A DNA stretch of 64,000 bases from Limnephilus marmoratus (Eukaryota; Arthropoda; Insecta; Trichoptera; Limnephilidae), in NCBI GenBank assembly GCA_917880885.1, contig OU862910.1:15326710-15390709 (forward strand). The letters run 5' to 3'. Positions within the stretch are counted from its first letter, which is position 1. Each line of letters begins with the position of its first letter. This document shows, piece by piece, positions 1 through 12,997 of this stretch. Under the pieces are notes generated by a model. It worked only from the letters and a program-made list of their open reading frames with translations, did no database searches and was not told where the DNA came from. Position numbers and translations under genes: made by a program.

Positions 1-3000
1 TTTTCATAGATTTATCACAATAACTAAACAAAATGCACAATTACACCGTTGCTCAAATTTCCCAAAAAAAACTCCTTTTCTATTTCACAATCTCCCAGGT
101 CTGAGGATTTTTCCCTAGACAGAGATATTTTCTATATTTTCCAGGTAGTAAGATTTCGCACATTAAAATGTCGGTCCCCAGCGTCGAAGAAGTGTTCGAG
201 CCGTCACTGCAATTACCTCTTTAAACTGCGTGATGGTAATACAAAGAAAATAAATTGAAAAGTACAGCTTGTTTCTCACATGAAAGCACAAAACCATGAG
301 TGAATAGTGAACCTCGCAATTTTAACCCTTTTTTGAGATGGTACAATTTTTTTTTCATTGAAAATGGATAGCGGGGCGCTGGGGTAAATTTGGAAAATCC
401 TTGCTTCTCACACGGATAGCTGTATGCGGCCTGCTTACGCGATAGCAGAAAACCTTCTGATTATTCATGTACACACCAAACGGAAAAAAATGTGTAACCA
501 AAAGCACTTTAATAAGCAGAATTAAAATAAACACTTTCTTTCTTTGTGTAGCATTGATCCCCAGAAAACCAAGAGTTTGATTCTAAGACGCGAGACGCGA
601 GACACAGCAAAGACTTTAAGAATGATGTTTTGCAAAGCGACTTCCTTAAATGTTTGCTTCTAATTATGTAGTTTATCACAGAAAATGGCGATATTTATAG
701 TGATGGACTTGTTTTACGATAATGGTGCCCTGTATTAGGTAGCCAGTAGAATGTTTTCTGTAGCTAGTACATGACAAGAAAAAATATGTCTTGTTTGCGA
801 AATCTCAGACTGAACCGAAATACGATAATTAGGGATGTTTTATGGGAAATACTCAAGTTTTCTCTTTGTTCAGATTTTTGGCGATCCATTCAGTTAACTA
901 TTGATTTAAAGGGGATCTTGCGGTGGTAGGAATGGTTATTTTGAGAAAAAATAATGTTTGTATAAAACTAAGTAGAAAATAATTCATATATCTGTATTTT
1001 ATTGGCAAGTATGTACTCATCGCTTCATTCATACTCATTGATCTCCTTGTACGAAGATATCTGTGTAGGGCTTTTCTTACATTTCCAACCATTCACTTCA
1101 CGTCATTTAATCTATTGACATTCTTGTCTCCGTCCATCTGATCTGTATGTTCAAACCTATTGATTCCCGTTCTTAATCCTTAGGTTACACGTTCGCCTTG
1201 CATTATAATTTTTATTTATTTTATTACTTCTTAACACCGTAGCTCGTCGTATGTAGGCTATATTACAATGTAATAACAAGAACGGTAAGTGTAGGCATAA
1301 AAAAATGGTATTTAAAAAACAAGAAAACGCGTAGGAACCACAGCAAAAATCCAAACTAAAAATAAAAACTGAATGATAAAATAAACATTTTAAAGAAAAT
1401 AGGGTAAATATGCAGTTAGTCCACCTCACGGATAATACGGAACGTTCGTATTGTCGAAGTTTGATGCACGGATAACACGGAGTGTTCCCTTTTTAACTAA
1501 TAGACAATCAAATATGACATTTGTCAGAAGTACCAATCTTACAAAATAAATTCTTTAAATAAACTTGCATTTCATCATAATTTTAAAAACATCCCAGGTT
1601 TTGAATGGTTTGTTGGCAAAGCAGGGTTTATCTAGCGGGTTTGTGTAATTATTTTAATACATTTTTTTCCATGTTCTACTGTTATAAATACAGGTACAAA
1701 CTTGTCAATGATGCATTCACTTTGTTTTAAGCAAAAATATTTTTTCTATGATTAGCAGAATTGATGAAATGTCTATGAAATGTTAAAATAAAAACGATGA
1801 ATAAACATGGCGTTACTGCGCGAGTGAATTAATTTTAACAAAATCAAAATGTTAAATGCATATTTTATGCATGTTTTTTGATCTCCCCCGACATAAATAC
1901 TCACTTTTCGTAATAATAAAGCTAAATCTAACTATTTGGATAAAAAGTATCCCGTATTAACGAGTAAGCGGTTTAATGCATAAATAATGAAAATAGAAAT
2001 AAAATACTGTACATCTAAAAATAGAAAAGAAAGGAAGATAAAAAAAACCAAAATGTTTTAAAACATAAGACTTCCACTTCGACAGAAGTCAAAATCACAC
2101 TTACAAATTCATAGACAGGTAAAGAGCTCACAAGAATTTCCGACCAATACAAAATAGAGTAAAATTTACCAAAATCAAAAAAGAAGAATAACGAAATTTG
2201 TGAAGGGTAGGTAATTTTCAATTAATGTAATCTTTAAAAAAAGCTTTCCCTTTAAAACTTAGACAAATGAAAAAGCACCATTTTCGAAGAAATTGGATTA
2301 TTTTTTTTTTCAACCCCTGGGGTCTAGATAATCCAATCAAGTTAGTTACAAAATCTGTCAGATTAGAGAATCATTTGGAAATATTCCCGTTTGAAAATCA
2401 ATTTAAAATTTTTGTACTTAATGTACTTTTATTAACATTATACAAGGTGTCAGGGGTAAATTGCACGTTTGGAATTGATTCTGCGTAGTAAGGGATAGAA
2501 GTAAAAATAATAAATAGTTTTTTCGAAATTCCATTGTTTTTCCTGAATATGTATTTTTTTGCTATTGAAGAACTTGTTTCCATACAAAGAATTCACCCTT
2601 TTTATCTTAAAACCTTGCAATTTTAAATAATATCGATATTTTTTACTAGTTCCATCGCATCATCACCGATAAGTGCACTTAACCCCCTTTCGAAAACTAT
2701 TTATAATATCATATATCTAACCATAATAGAAAAGAAAAGAAGATAAACCAGTACATACGAGGACGTGAGGACGGTGGCCGATACAACACAACGTGGCTCA
2801 ACGGCTTTTCATGATTATAATACAACACTTTGAAATTATAAAACAAATCTTTACGGCTTTAAAAACTAAAAAAAACTGTTGCAAAAATTCGAGAAATTTT
2901 ATAAAATCATGCGGGCTGCGGCCCTGTACGAAATTCCCTAATGAAATATTGGTGCAACGTTTGGATCAAAATATAATACGGAAGAATATACTAGTACCAG

Positions 3001-3190
3001 TGAGGGATTCTACAAATATATTGAATAAATAATAAAAGTAGACATTATTTATTTTTATATCATCCGTGCATCCAGACACGTGAAGCTTGGATATTTTTCA
3101 TCTGAAATATTCTATGTAAGAACGTATTAACATATTGTGTTATTATGTGGGTGCTTATTAGTATATTTTTTCTTTATTATATTTATTTAC
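1..3190. other. AT-rich DNA, no gene recognised
   Basis: No frame here has recognisable domain content or splice structure. A short imperfect repeat occurs near 1427-1490 (CACGGATAATACGGA and CACGGATAACACGGA). I see no transposon ends. Confidence 0.5.
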
Positions 3191-3192
3191 AG

Positions 3193-4072
3193 GGCCCACA
3201 GATACTTTAATAGTACACAAGTGCTAATCCTGTACAAATCGCAAGTGCCCCTCACTGTTGAATTTGGCAGCCACCTCTGGCCTGGAGCCCCAAGTAACCT
3301 GAAAGAAAACCTCGATTATGTGCAGAAACGGGTGGTCAGTTTGATAGATTCTCCTAGCTTAACAAACGTATTGAAATCTTTAGAGCACAGGCGTCGGGTG
3401 GGAACGCCATCCTTGTTCTACCGGTATTTCAATGGAAGATGCTCCGAGGAACTAGTATTATTGATCCCCTCGATACCGGTGCGTCGTGGGGAAACACACC
3501 AAACGCGCGCCCAACATGTAAATGGTTGACATTTGTTACAAGAGAACGGGTCGCTTCTATGGTATGAGGGGTGGGTAGGAATCTGGGGGTCAGTGTGGCC
3601 AGGAGTGACGGACGTATGAATGTATTCCTCACACTGCGGTGCAAGGCGAAGGGTCGGGAGAATCCGGCTGGAGAGGTCAAAAGGCCTCCCTCAATCAACG
3701 TATCCGCCACCAAGACCTAGACAAACCTCATCCCATGAACCCGGGCACCCCTGCTAAGTCACCAAACGTAGCGAACCACTTGGGGTGATCTGTGGCAGGG
3801 ATGTTGGTTGTCCAATAAATGGTTCCCGGGGCGGCGGTACCCATACCCGCCTTCCAAATTGTTTGTAAATGATTCGTTCTTGACTTCAATAGCTCGGTTG
3901 TGAAACTATTTGCCGGCCTCCTTCCTACAATATGGGTCTCTTCAAGACCAATGTCCATTCTTTCATTTTTTCAAAAAGACCCTCCACACAGCATCTCAGA
4001 AGACTTAGGCCCTGGGTGAAATTATTTTCCTTAGGGCCCCCTGTATGAAGTTAATGTAAAAAAATACCAAAA
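3193..4072 (+). pseudogene. CR1/Jockey-like LINE, 3' end of ORF2, interrupted
   Basis: From about 3190 the plus strand encodes the C-terminal part of a non-LTR reverse transcriptase: RAHRYFNSTQVL, then VEFGSHLWPGAP, then SLEHRRRVGTPSLFYRYFNG and CSEELVLLIP. This is the 'LYK.QVRP.VE..S.LW.GAP' block of the CR1/Jockey group. The reading is broken at about 3556 by an inverted 300 bp repeat (see 3557-3858) and resumes at about 3866 (TARLW..LP-like, then PSYNMGLFKT-like). It ends in a tail with CCACACAGCAT...CCTGTATG and a short poly(A) at 4060-4066. The same LINE family recurs at 38680-39337, where the ORF is not split by that repeat. Clearly 5' truncated and dead. Confidence 0.75.
3557..3858 (-). 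repeat. SINE-like repeat inserted in a LINE, inverted
   Basis: Comparison with the uninterrupted LINE at 39185 shows that about 300 bp sit between GGGTCGCTTCT and the resumed ORF. The inserted block, read on the minus strand, runs from GGCGGGTATGGGTACCGCC through GGGTTCATGGGATGAGG to CCACCCCTCATACC. The same block occurs, often with a hairpin and poly(A) tail, at about ten other places in the window. Its source is unknown. Confidence 0.6.
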
Positions 4073-4126
4073 TTATTTATCTCAATCATCAATCTTTCCA
4101 ATCACATTTAAAATAATTATTACAAC

Positions 4127-4848
4127 TGTTACGTTACAAAAGATAAAGAATAGAGTCCTTTATTCCTGTTGCGAGGAGTTAGTGAATTGGGTCCCAGTGC
4201 ACAGCTCGCCGCACCGCCCCCCTCTCCGCCCCCCTCTCCGCACGCGGAGGTCCGTGGCCCAAGTACCGATCGGCACCCGGCATTCATTCAACGGCTTGCC
4301 CCTGGCGCGACAACAGTGTCCAAGTAATTGCGCTATGGCGCTCTCCGAAATTCTAAATTCGTGATTGTTTCTATAATGTGTATTGTGCACTAGAAGGCTC
4401 CAGCCCACCAGTAGCCTGTCTGATGACTAACTCATTTCCTGCTTTGTGAGTAAAATGAATCTTTGCCCCCTCTTGTGTGCTACATCCCGCGTTTAAATTC
4501 ACTAACACGTGTGGAGAGTTGAGAGAGAGAAGTTCCCCGCCATGTTAGAATACTAGTCCTAGCAAGTACCCATGTGTAGTTTGCCGAGGCTGGCAATTGT
4601 AAAACCCTGTCTCCTTCTAAATGAATAAACCCTTTACGTGCAAAACTGTGTTCTGATTGAGGAAAGAGACCTGGAGATTGTGAGGAAAGGAGGAGGAGGA
4701 ATTCACAAGCGAACCACAACACTCGCCTTGGTTTTAAGAGGAACCTTGCTTGCGCCGGCTTCCTCAGCTAGTTCTGTTGGCCTATTTATTGCGTGTCCTT
4801 TCCAGGTTTGGTTTAGCAAAAGGCCGTAAGTATGCGGCAATGCTAACA
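4127..4848 (+). repeat. 5' LTR of element 1
   Basis: 722 bp, TG...CA ends. A GC-rich block with a tandem CCCCCCTCTCCG motif lies at 4216-4243, and an AATAAA signal at about 4622 could serve polyadenylation. Near-identical to 10379-11100. Confidence 0.9.
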
Positions 4849-4849
4849 C

Positions 4850-4860
4850 TGGCGTCCAAC
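4850..4860 (+). other. Primer binding site of LTR element 1
   Basis: TGGCGTCCAAC starts one base after the 5' LTR. It resembles the tRNA-Lys-type PBS TGGCGCCCAAC with one substitution. Confidence 0.65.
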
Positions 4861-5739
4861 TAAGGGGCATTTTTTTTCTTTCCTCCCTCTTCACGGTCCC
4901 ACAGTCTCGTTCTTCAATCAGCAATTGTTTAAACTTTATAATGTATAATGTTTTGTCTTGTTATTCCCAATTTGTCTAGCATTTCCAACAGGAACCCCGG
5001 CGCGAACGTAACTTCGAATCGCAATTTAAATTATCACGGGCACGATCCCTTCATTTTCGAGTCGTCACTCGACAAAACATTGTCACCGGTATTCCTACGT
5101 AAAGTGCTCAACCAAGAAAGTTGTCGCCGTGAATAATATAGTGTTTACAAGTGTCGACCGACTAAATTTGCTAGTTTCAAATACAAGTTAATAGTGGAAA
5201 TGAACACAAATATTTAAAACAAAGTTATTCAACAATTAAAATCCTGTATATGATAAACCAATTACCCGCTTCGTTTCCCGAAAGTTAATAAACCTATTAT
5301 TTTATAATTAACCTATTTCGCAAGTTCTGGTCTGTATTTATATCGACATATTTTGCAGCTTAAGGGAACAAGTGGATTAAATTCTTTCTGCCATTTGACA
5401 ATTGGGCATTTTTTTTACTTCTGCCGTCCGTTCCTTCTTCTTTTTTCTTTTCCTTCTATTATAAAGAAACATACGACATAATTCGAAAAATGCACAGTTC
5501 GCGTTGACGTCGATTCCTCGAAAGCTAACATTACATCCATATGCACACTATCTGCATATAATCCTTGTTATGACGAAAGGAAGTTGGCGTGTAAATACCA
5601 ATAATTGGTGATGCTCAAATCAGGCTAAAGTCTAGCCACGTAAATAAAAAAACTATTCCCCAAGACATTGTTGAATTTTCAAACAAATACTTCCACGAAA
5701 ACTTGTATAAAAGAAAAAATATTTCTTTCTTTTTCTGAA

Positions 5740-6120
5740 GAATCCCCCTTTGGAAAGCTAATGGAAATATTCTAAAAACATGTTCGTTTAAGGCGAACCT
5801 CGTTCCGTTTTTTTTTATTTCCGGACTTTTGCAAATTTGCAAACCTTTTTCAAAAACATCGGAATAAATTCTAAAAACGTGTTCCATTAAGGTGAATCCT
5901 GGCCCATGAAATTTTCATATCCGGACTTTGAAAATTTCCAACAAATTTCCAAAACATCTGGATTTTTTCACAAAATCACGTTTTTTGAGGCAAACTGCTG
6001 CCAAATTTTTTTTTCGTTTTTTGGACTTTGAAAATTTTCAACAAATTTCCAAAACATCTGGATTTTTTCACAAAATCACGTTTTTTGAGGCAAACCGCTG
6101 CCCAAATTTTCAAATAATCC
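5740..6120. repeat. ~100 bp diverged tandem repeat inside LTR element 1
   Basis: Two close copies start GGACTTTGAAAATTT at 5923 and 6022 and share AAAACATCTGGATTTTTTC and CACGTTTTTTGAGGCAAAC. Two more degenerate copies lie upstream (from about 5740 and 5822). Confidence 0.8.
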
Positions 6121-7793
6121 AAACACTTATAAAAAAAACGCGTTCTTTTTTGCAAAAAAAAACTTTTTGTAAAAAATACGTCCCCAGTGGTCAAATCTCT
6201 GCCCAATTTCTTTCCAATTGCGAGTCTAGTTCTCACTTTTTCCAACATAAGGTCACTCTGACACGATCCTATACACCATGGAAGTTCCTCAAGTTACGCT
6301 GGGTATAATACCACACATTTTTACTTCAAGAAAGGAAGAACTACTACAGGCCCTGAGAAATAGAAAGATTTCTCCTAGGAATAAATCCAAAAAATGCCTT
6401 ACTCTATATGCTTCTTTCTACAACAAAAAATACATCAGGAGGTTGCAATTTCAACCGGAAGTCACCTCTCACGGAATCAGTAAATTCCATCACATCAAGT
6501 ACTCAGGCGTTATCAAATTGGCAAAACATGCATCTTGTTAACCCTGATCATTATTACGCCCCTGACCTCTCTTGGCCAGTCGTCAATCAGTGCGATGCGG
6601 TCTCTTTAGAAGTCTTATAATTCTTGTCATTAATGACGTGAGTTACTTGTAATTATTAAATGTAAATAATCACCCATATGGGCATTCGTAAGGTAATCCT
6701 TACACCCGAAGGCACATTAATGTCAACGGTAGCCTAACTCCTGTACATTCTTTTTCTTTTTGCATAATTTTATATGTTCTTGTACATCCTGCGTGCCTTG
6801 CCTGCTGTACCACAAGAGCACCTCTTGGGGCACCGTTTTCATACTTGTATGCATCCTCTTCCTGAAATTGATCACTTCGGGAAAGGGCCTCCTTTTTTCT
6901 CCTACCACCAACGGTTCCAAAAAACTCTTGCTCCGAGACGTCGCTTTCCTTTTCACAATTCTTGCAGCATCCGCGCGTTTTTTTTCTCACCTCATCGTCT
7001 CATTTTGTCATATCACCTTTTTTTAATTGTTTTGTGTCGGGTTTTTGTCGTACCAGTACGTCCCTACCCTAATGTTGTAAATATAAAATCATAAGTGCAA
7101 GTCTGAATAATAACCATTGGTTTCAGACCATTGCCGCAGCTCGCTACTATGGTCACAACACCATATTGTAAGAATGTCGCGACGATTTCTGTTATAATAG
7201 GAAATCCTCCCGTTTTTTTTTCTTTCTTTTTTTCTTTTTTTCCTCTTCACCCCATCCTACACATTCATAGTAATGTTGTATATTGGGGATCGTTTCGAAT
7301 ACACCAAATGAACACACCTACCAGGTCACATTCGCTGGATTCGAAACAATTCAAGAGCAACCTTGTTGCTACTTGTGGTTTTTCTTCTTTTTCCAAAAAT
7401 TAGAATGGCGCTCAACCCAATTGCTCTATTTTTTTTCCAAAATCGTATTTTGTCGGATTCTGAGAAAAAATATTTTTTTTTTTATGAAAGTGACAATACG
7501 TTTCGTCCCTTCATTAACATTGTTCTTTGTACATATACAACTTCATTATGAGGTACAATATTTTATCATGACATCAGTTTCTTTTGTCCTTTATTGTACC
7601 ATTTTTCTTGTTTGAAGTTTAAAATCTTGGCCAGATCTTCAATAAAATTTGTGTTTATCGCCTTTTGGCAAGTCTTGTAACGTATGGTAATATGAATTTA
7701 TTAAGCTACAACAGTGCCGTATTAATTACATCATTGCAACCCGCCGTCTGTATTGAATGGGGACCCACCTTTTTGAACGTAAACTTTTGTAAC

Positions 7794-7882
7794 ATTATAG
7801 GCGCGAGCCTTACAATATCTACTATTATAGGTGTGAACCTTACAATATCCACTGCTATAGATGCGAATCTCATAATATCTTT
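7794..7882. repeat. 30 bp tandem repeat, three copies
   Basis: Three successive units follow the pattern ATTATAGGYGYGARCCTTAC then AATATCTACT, the last one degenerate. They lie in the interior of LTR element 1. Confidence 0.75.
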
Positions 7883-9369
7883 GTGTTTTTACACGTCACG
7901 GGGAGTCCGTCATAACTACTCATTGTTTGCTCGTCAACACAGGGTTGTTGATCGAGAGGGTGATTTATCTCATTAAATTGTTTTAAATACCTATTGGGTT
8001 ACTGTCTTTCAATACTGGGCAAATTTGTTGTAAATCGTTCATTCCTGTCACGTGAGACGTGAAAACGTGACAATATTCACCATGAGTCGTGCGAACGAAA
8101 TAATATCTACCCCATGTTTGTGTGACCTACCAAGTGTAGATCACACGCCTTTTATTTTCTGTTATCAGAAAATTATTGCTTTTACAGCAGAGTACTCATT
8201 AACATGCCCGTGGACTTCCTGTCACAAGAACCCAGGAACTATCCACTATCTCAAAAGGACTAATCATACGCTTCACTCATGATTATGGGGCATCGTGTCG
8301 TAGGAGTTAAGTTGATGAACACAAAAAACACCTAACTCGTTGTCTGGGAGACGAACAAGAAAACCCCCAGGTTTGTGAGATTTGAGCAAGGGTCTGTCAT
8401 TTCTCGCAAACAAGTAGGAGAATAAAACGACCCTCTAATCTTCTACCCAATACACGTAGAGGATTAGACTCTTTTATGTCAGTGTATTCCTTTTGTCTTA
8501 CACTACCAAATGGTATTGTAATGTGCCAGGATAACTGCTGTAGACCTTGTTTCACCTTCCACTCAGAGGTCGAATTTCGGAAATAGCCGAGTCCTCAGCA
8601 GTTTTCTTCGTTCAAATGTTCCCAATTGTCACCCTTTCCCTTCCTCGAAATTATCCGTGAATGGAGATATATGCGTTACGCACTTGGCGTTTCGTTTGTC
8701 AAATGGGACAACCTTCATACACGGATCCTTTCAACTTCCTACTCCTTTCCCACTTCATAACTTATTTGTACTCAATATTTTTGTTCTTCGAAAGTAGAAA
8801 AAATGCTACCGTATAGACGTGAGCATAGGTCATGGAAGACCAACTTCTTTCGAACGGGGCATTTTGTCATACGTACAAACCCTTACCCACGTGTTCTTCG
8901 AAATGTATTTAGTTTAAAAAAAAAAACTAAATGGGTTAAACAGAACCTTCCTTGAATACGTACCTGTAATATGTATAAGTCTGTAGTTGCATTTAGTTAA
9001 CTCTCTCTCCGTCTCTCTCTCTTTCTACACGTCAAACAAATCCAATCTTTCTCAACATGCACACCTTGTTTCTCTCCAAACCTTTTTATCATTGGTCTAC
9101 CAGGCAGGTAACTTCAAGAATTTTGTTCTAATAATAATTTTTTCGCCGGATTAATAAGAAGACCAGCAGCTCTTCACCCTATCTACACCTGCGCCTCTCT
9201 TCATGCTGCCTTCACTACCGTCACGGAGGTCCCATGCCTTCAAACCCTGCGTACCAAAAGCACCCGACCGCACCTAACTTAACCTAGTGTGAGTCGTGCG
9301 TGTAGTTGCGAATTGTATCATCACAAAACCATCACTCAAACAAACCCGAGCACGTCAGCTCTAAGTTGG

Positions 9370-9660
9370 TTCATGTTCCTGTTGCCATTGTACAAATGTC
9401 CCTACAGCATCTCGCAAATGTTCTGGTTGCCATCGTGCAAATGTTCCTGCGGCATCTCGCAAATGTTCCTGTTGCCACTGTACAAATGTCCCTGCGGCAT
9501 CTTGCAAATGTTCCGGTTGCCATCGTGCAAATGTTCCTGCGGCATCTCGCAAATGTTCCTGTTGCCATTGTACAAATGTTCCTGCTGCATCTTGCAAATG
9601 TTCCAGCTGCACTTTGCAAATGCTCTGTTGCCATCATGCCAATGCTCCTGTGCCCTTGCG
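9370..9660. repeat. 45 bp minisatellite inside LTR element 1
   Basis: About six units, each two similar half-units: GTTCCTGTTGCCATTGTAC plus AAAT, then GTTCCTGCGGCATCTCGC plus AAAT. Because 45 is divisible by three, both strands stay open across it (e.g. a 15-residue HLANVPVAIVQMFLR repeat on plus). That makes a frame of 184 residues look gene-like; the repetition explains it. Confidence 0.9.
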
Positions 9661-10367
9661 CAAATAACAATACCAACGATTGTTCACACAACAATCCCAC
9701 TGTATACAAACCAGTGTACCAACCACCATCACAGCAACGGCTGTCATGCACACAAACCACCTCTATAAAGGACCAACCACCAATTACAATTCCACTCTCC
9801 AGTACCTCAATGATGTCATACTGGCCCACCCACAGGATCCGGAAGCAGCTACCTTTTTGACCTCTGTGACAGGTAGAACCCTCTCCAACACCAAGAAGCC
9901 TCATCCTGCGTTCTCTTCTTCGTGTTTTCTTTAAGGCCCTAGTGTTCCTTGAGTGTAATCTCAAACGGGCCAGGTTACTGTGACAAAGTAACCTTGTAAC
10001 TTCAGTGCAACGTTCAAACACCCCAGACATCCTACGCAAACCACGCTACGCAAACATAGCTCACAGACCAATGATATAATTTAGAGTAATTTTTTTTCTA
10101 TCACTGCATAACCCTTGTACCTTTCTTCAGCAGATCCTTGTTTATATTTATGTATGTCACTGCTCTTTCATGTACATTCATAGATAATTCTTTGTTTACC
10201 ATGCTTTTTTTCTCTTTTGTTTTTGTTTTCTACTATTTTGTAGCTAGCAACCTTTTTCTCTCTCTCTCCTCTTTCTCTTAAATGTTTTTTTTTTTGGCAC
10301 AAGTGCTAGAAGGGTAAGAGAATTTCTTAGCTCTACTGCTCCATTACCACGTCGCTTTTATTGCGGC

Positions 10368-10378
10368 GAGGGGGGAAG
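10368..10378 (+). other. Polypurine tract of LTR element 1
   Basis: GAGGGGGGAAG directly precedes the 3' LTR, the expected place for plus-strand priming. Confidence 0.7.
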
Positions 10379-11100
10379 TGTTACGTTACAAAAGATAAAG
10401 AATAGAGTCCTTTATTCCTGTTGTGAGGAGTTAGTGAATTGGGTCCCAGTGCACAGCTCGCCGCACCGCCCCCCTCTCCGCCCCCCTCTCCGCACGCGGA
10501 GGTCCGTGACCCGAGTACCGATCGGCACCCGGCATTCATTCAACCGCTTGCCCCTGGCGCGACAACAGTGTCCAAGTAATTGCGCTATGGCGCTCTCCGA
10601 AATTCTAAATTCGTGATTGTTTCTATAATGTGTATTGTGCACGAGAAGGCTCCAGCCCACCAGTAGCCTGTCTGACGACTAACTCATTTCCTGCTTTGTG
10701 AGTAAAATGAATCTTTGCCCCCTCTTGTGTGCTACATCCCGCGTTTAAATTCACTAACACGTGTGGAGAGTTGAGAGAGAGAAGTTCCCCGCCATGTTAG
10801 AATACTAGTCCTAGCAAGTACCCATGTGTAGTTTGCCGAGGCTGGCAATTGTAAAACCCTGTCTCCTTCTAAATGAATAAACCCTTTACGTGCAAAACTG
10901 TGTTCTGATTGAGGAAAGAGACCTGGAGATTGTGAGGAAAGGAGGAGGAGGAATTCACAAGCGAACCACAACACTCGCCTTGGTTTTAAGAGGAACCTTG
11001 CTTGCGCCGGCTTCCTGAGCTAGTTCTGTTGGCCTATTTATTGCGTGTCCTTTCCAGGTTTGGTTTAGCAAAAGGCCGTAAGTATGCGGCAATGCTAACA
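10379..11100 (+). repeat. 3' LTR of element 1
   Basis: 722 bp, same length as the 5' LTR, with about seven substitutions. Followed by the CAAC target duplication at 11101-11104. Confidence 0.9.
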
Positions 11101-11197
11101 CAACATTCAATATTTTTCGGTGTTGAAGATATTTTTCTTCAGTCATTCTTCATTTGTCAAAATGATTGTCTTATAATGTACTCTTATTTTTATTATT

Positions 11198-11820
11198 TAC
11201 TAGCTGACCCGGCAACGCGTTGCTGTGGCTAATAAAACACAACGTCATCTACTGGATGGTTATCCAACCTTTATAATCACCGCCGTCTTTGAGTTTATCG
11301 CGAAGAGACAGACAGATGCCGCGGAGGACTTTAATTTATAATATACGTGGAGATGATGTGAAAGATTATAATAATGTGCATGAAATGCTTGGGGTAGCTA
11401 ACGTATTTAAGTTAATAAGGATTATTACTGTATCCGTCTAAGTAACTTTTCAATTACCGCAATGTACGTGACCATTTTTTTAGAAGATAGAATGGGTATA
11501 GTAAGCTATCCATAAAATATAGATATATGCTTTCACGGACTTTTTTGTGGATCTATAAAAGAAGAATATCCCACCATGCATTGTTTTGTTATATCCCAAA
11601 AGGAATAGGCAGCGTTTTCGATGAAAGCTACCAGGCGCTCTGACTTTTTCCGACACTTCTAACAATTATCGTTATGTTTCAACCAATTTACACAAATCCT
11701 TGACAAATTACATACCTAAACCTCTATCTATTGGTGAAAACCGTATGAAAATCCGTCTGGTAGTTTATCGCGAACAGACAGACAGACGACGCGGGGGACT
11801 TTAATTTATAATATGTAGAG
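11198..11820 (+). repeat. 'CTAGCTGACCCGG' interspersed repeat
   Basis: Starts CTAGCTGACCCGGCAACGCG and GTTGCTGTGGC, a widespread insect repeat edge. Two versions of its characteristic end occur, at 11288-11345 and 11758-11818 (GTTTATCGCGAA, ACAGACAGA, GGACTTTAATTTATAAT). This may be two nested or tandem copies. The class of the element is not certain to me. Confidence 0.6.
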
Positions 11821-11829
11821 ACTTAGAGA

Positions 11830-12950
11830 CAAAAATACCATTTATGAAAATGCTTGAATTACAAAAAATATTAACAATTAGTAGAAATGTACCTAGACAT
11901 ATGCATCTGCGCATTCATAATACTCGTATGTTAACTACGACATAAACACATAAGCAAATATAAAATTACGTTTTAGAAGTTATTTTTAATATTAATAAAT
12001 GAATTTCCTTAAATTTAAAAATAAATCAGTTTAATTACGAGCTGTTTATTGTTACGCGTGACAGTTGTTACATTTTAATGGAGTTCCACAAATTAAACTT
12101 TAAAACAAAAAATAAAATGAATTAAATTTATATCTCAGCTATTAATTAAATTTATGTTTCAGAAACTTTTTGCTTCGTTTGTTACTTTATAAAAGTAATT
12201 ATTACTTTGTCGCGATATTAAAATTTGTAAAAGCATTTGATATTCAAATGAAATAAAATATTGCACATAATAATATTTCAAATTAATATAATAGTTCAGC
12301 AAATTTATCATTAAGTCAACTTAATAATATTTAAACTTGTTCATATCAAAGATTTTGCAAACAAATTATCTGAAGAACAAAATGTATTACTATTTTTATT
12401 TATACTTAAAAATATGTTCAAAATGTTGATTTCTGATTTTATTTCTTATTTAATGAGCGAATTGTAAACACAAAAAAATAATCCTAATATTGCCTTACAT
12501 ATTATTGAAAAAAAAAATTACTTTTATCATTATTTGGCCCACGCTAACGTACAGACATACATATAAAATATCAGATCAAGTTTTTAGTGTTTACAGAGGG
12601 GATGAAAATATACGATATGTTGTGAAAGTCTGGATGAATTTTCATTCCAAAGGGTTTTCAATGTTTATTTAGGCAGTAGTACCTAACCTAGGGTTGATTT
12701 AGAGATGAAAACCGCCAAATGCGACAAGTAATTCAATATGTGGGATCACGCCATCGATGTTGGTATTTGGTACCAGCGTGAACACTGCGGGAAGATAGAT
12801 GTAATTTTTTTTATTTGTTAAATCATAATAAATAAGGGTTATTATTTCCATTATATATTCAACTAGGCCTTTTATGCTTGGTGACCCCGATGGCGCAATG
12901 GTTGGCAAATGGCGGCTCTCGAGTCATTTGCAGTCCGTTGGGTGTGTGAA
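11830..12950. other. AT-rich DNA, no gene recognised
   Basis: No domains, splice signals or transposon ends that I can support. Confidence 0.45.
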
Positions 12951-12997
12951 AGTACGGGTATTTTTTTTATTTATCTAACTAACTAACCATCATTTTG

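Larger units (their letters stand above)
4861..10366 (+). other. Interior of LTR element 1, coding-poor
   Basis: Only short frames are present, none with recognisable retroviral-type domains. It includes a degenerate ~100 bp repeat (5740-6120), a 30 bp repeat (7794-7882) and a 45 bp minisatellite (9370-9660). A frame at 6278-6541 (87 residues) begins MEVPQVTLGIIPHIFTS; it looks mildly protein-like but I do not recognise it. Confidence 0.6.
4127..11100 (+). mobile_element. LTR retrotransposon 1, gypsy-like structure, no recognisable gag-pol
   Basis: Two 722 bp direct repeats (4127-4848 and 10379-11100) start TGTTACG and end CTAACA, i.e. TG...CA. The flanking 4-mers are CAAC on both sides (4123-4126 and 11101-11104), a 4 bp target-site duplication as in Ty3/gypsy integrases. 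A primer-binding-site-like TGGCGTCCAAC follows the left LTR after one base, and a purine tract GAGGGGGGAAG precedes the right LTR. I count about seven substitutions between the LTRs, roughly 1%, so the insertion is recent. The 5.5 kb interior has only short frames with no gag, protease, RT or integrase motifs I recognise. It is either a large non-autonomous element or one whose coding part was replaced. Confidence 0.88.

Noticed and set aside
6760..7615. Several overlapping frames of 60-110 residues
   Set aside because: No conserved domain, overlapping frames on both strands, inside the coding-poor interior of LTR element 1.
9370..9660. CRISPR-like array
   Set aside because: Units are contiguous without unique spacers and the DNA is eukaryotic; it is a minisatellite.
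9306..10039. Long frames on both strands (184 and 222 residues)
   Set aside because: They are created by the 45 bp minisatellite, whose length is divisible by three; no domain content.
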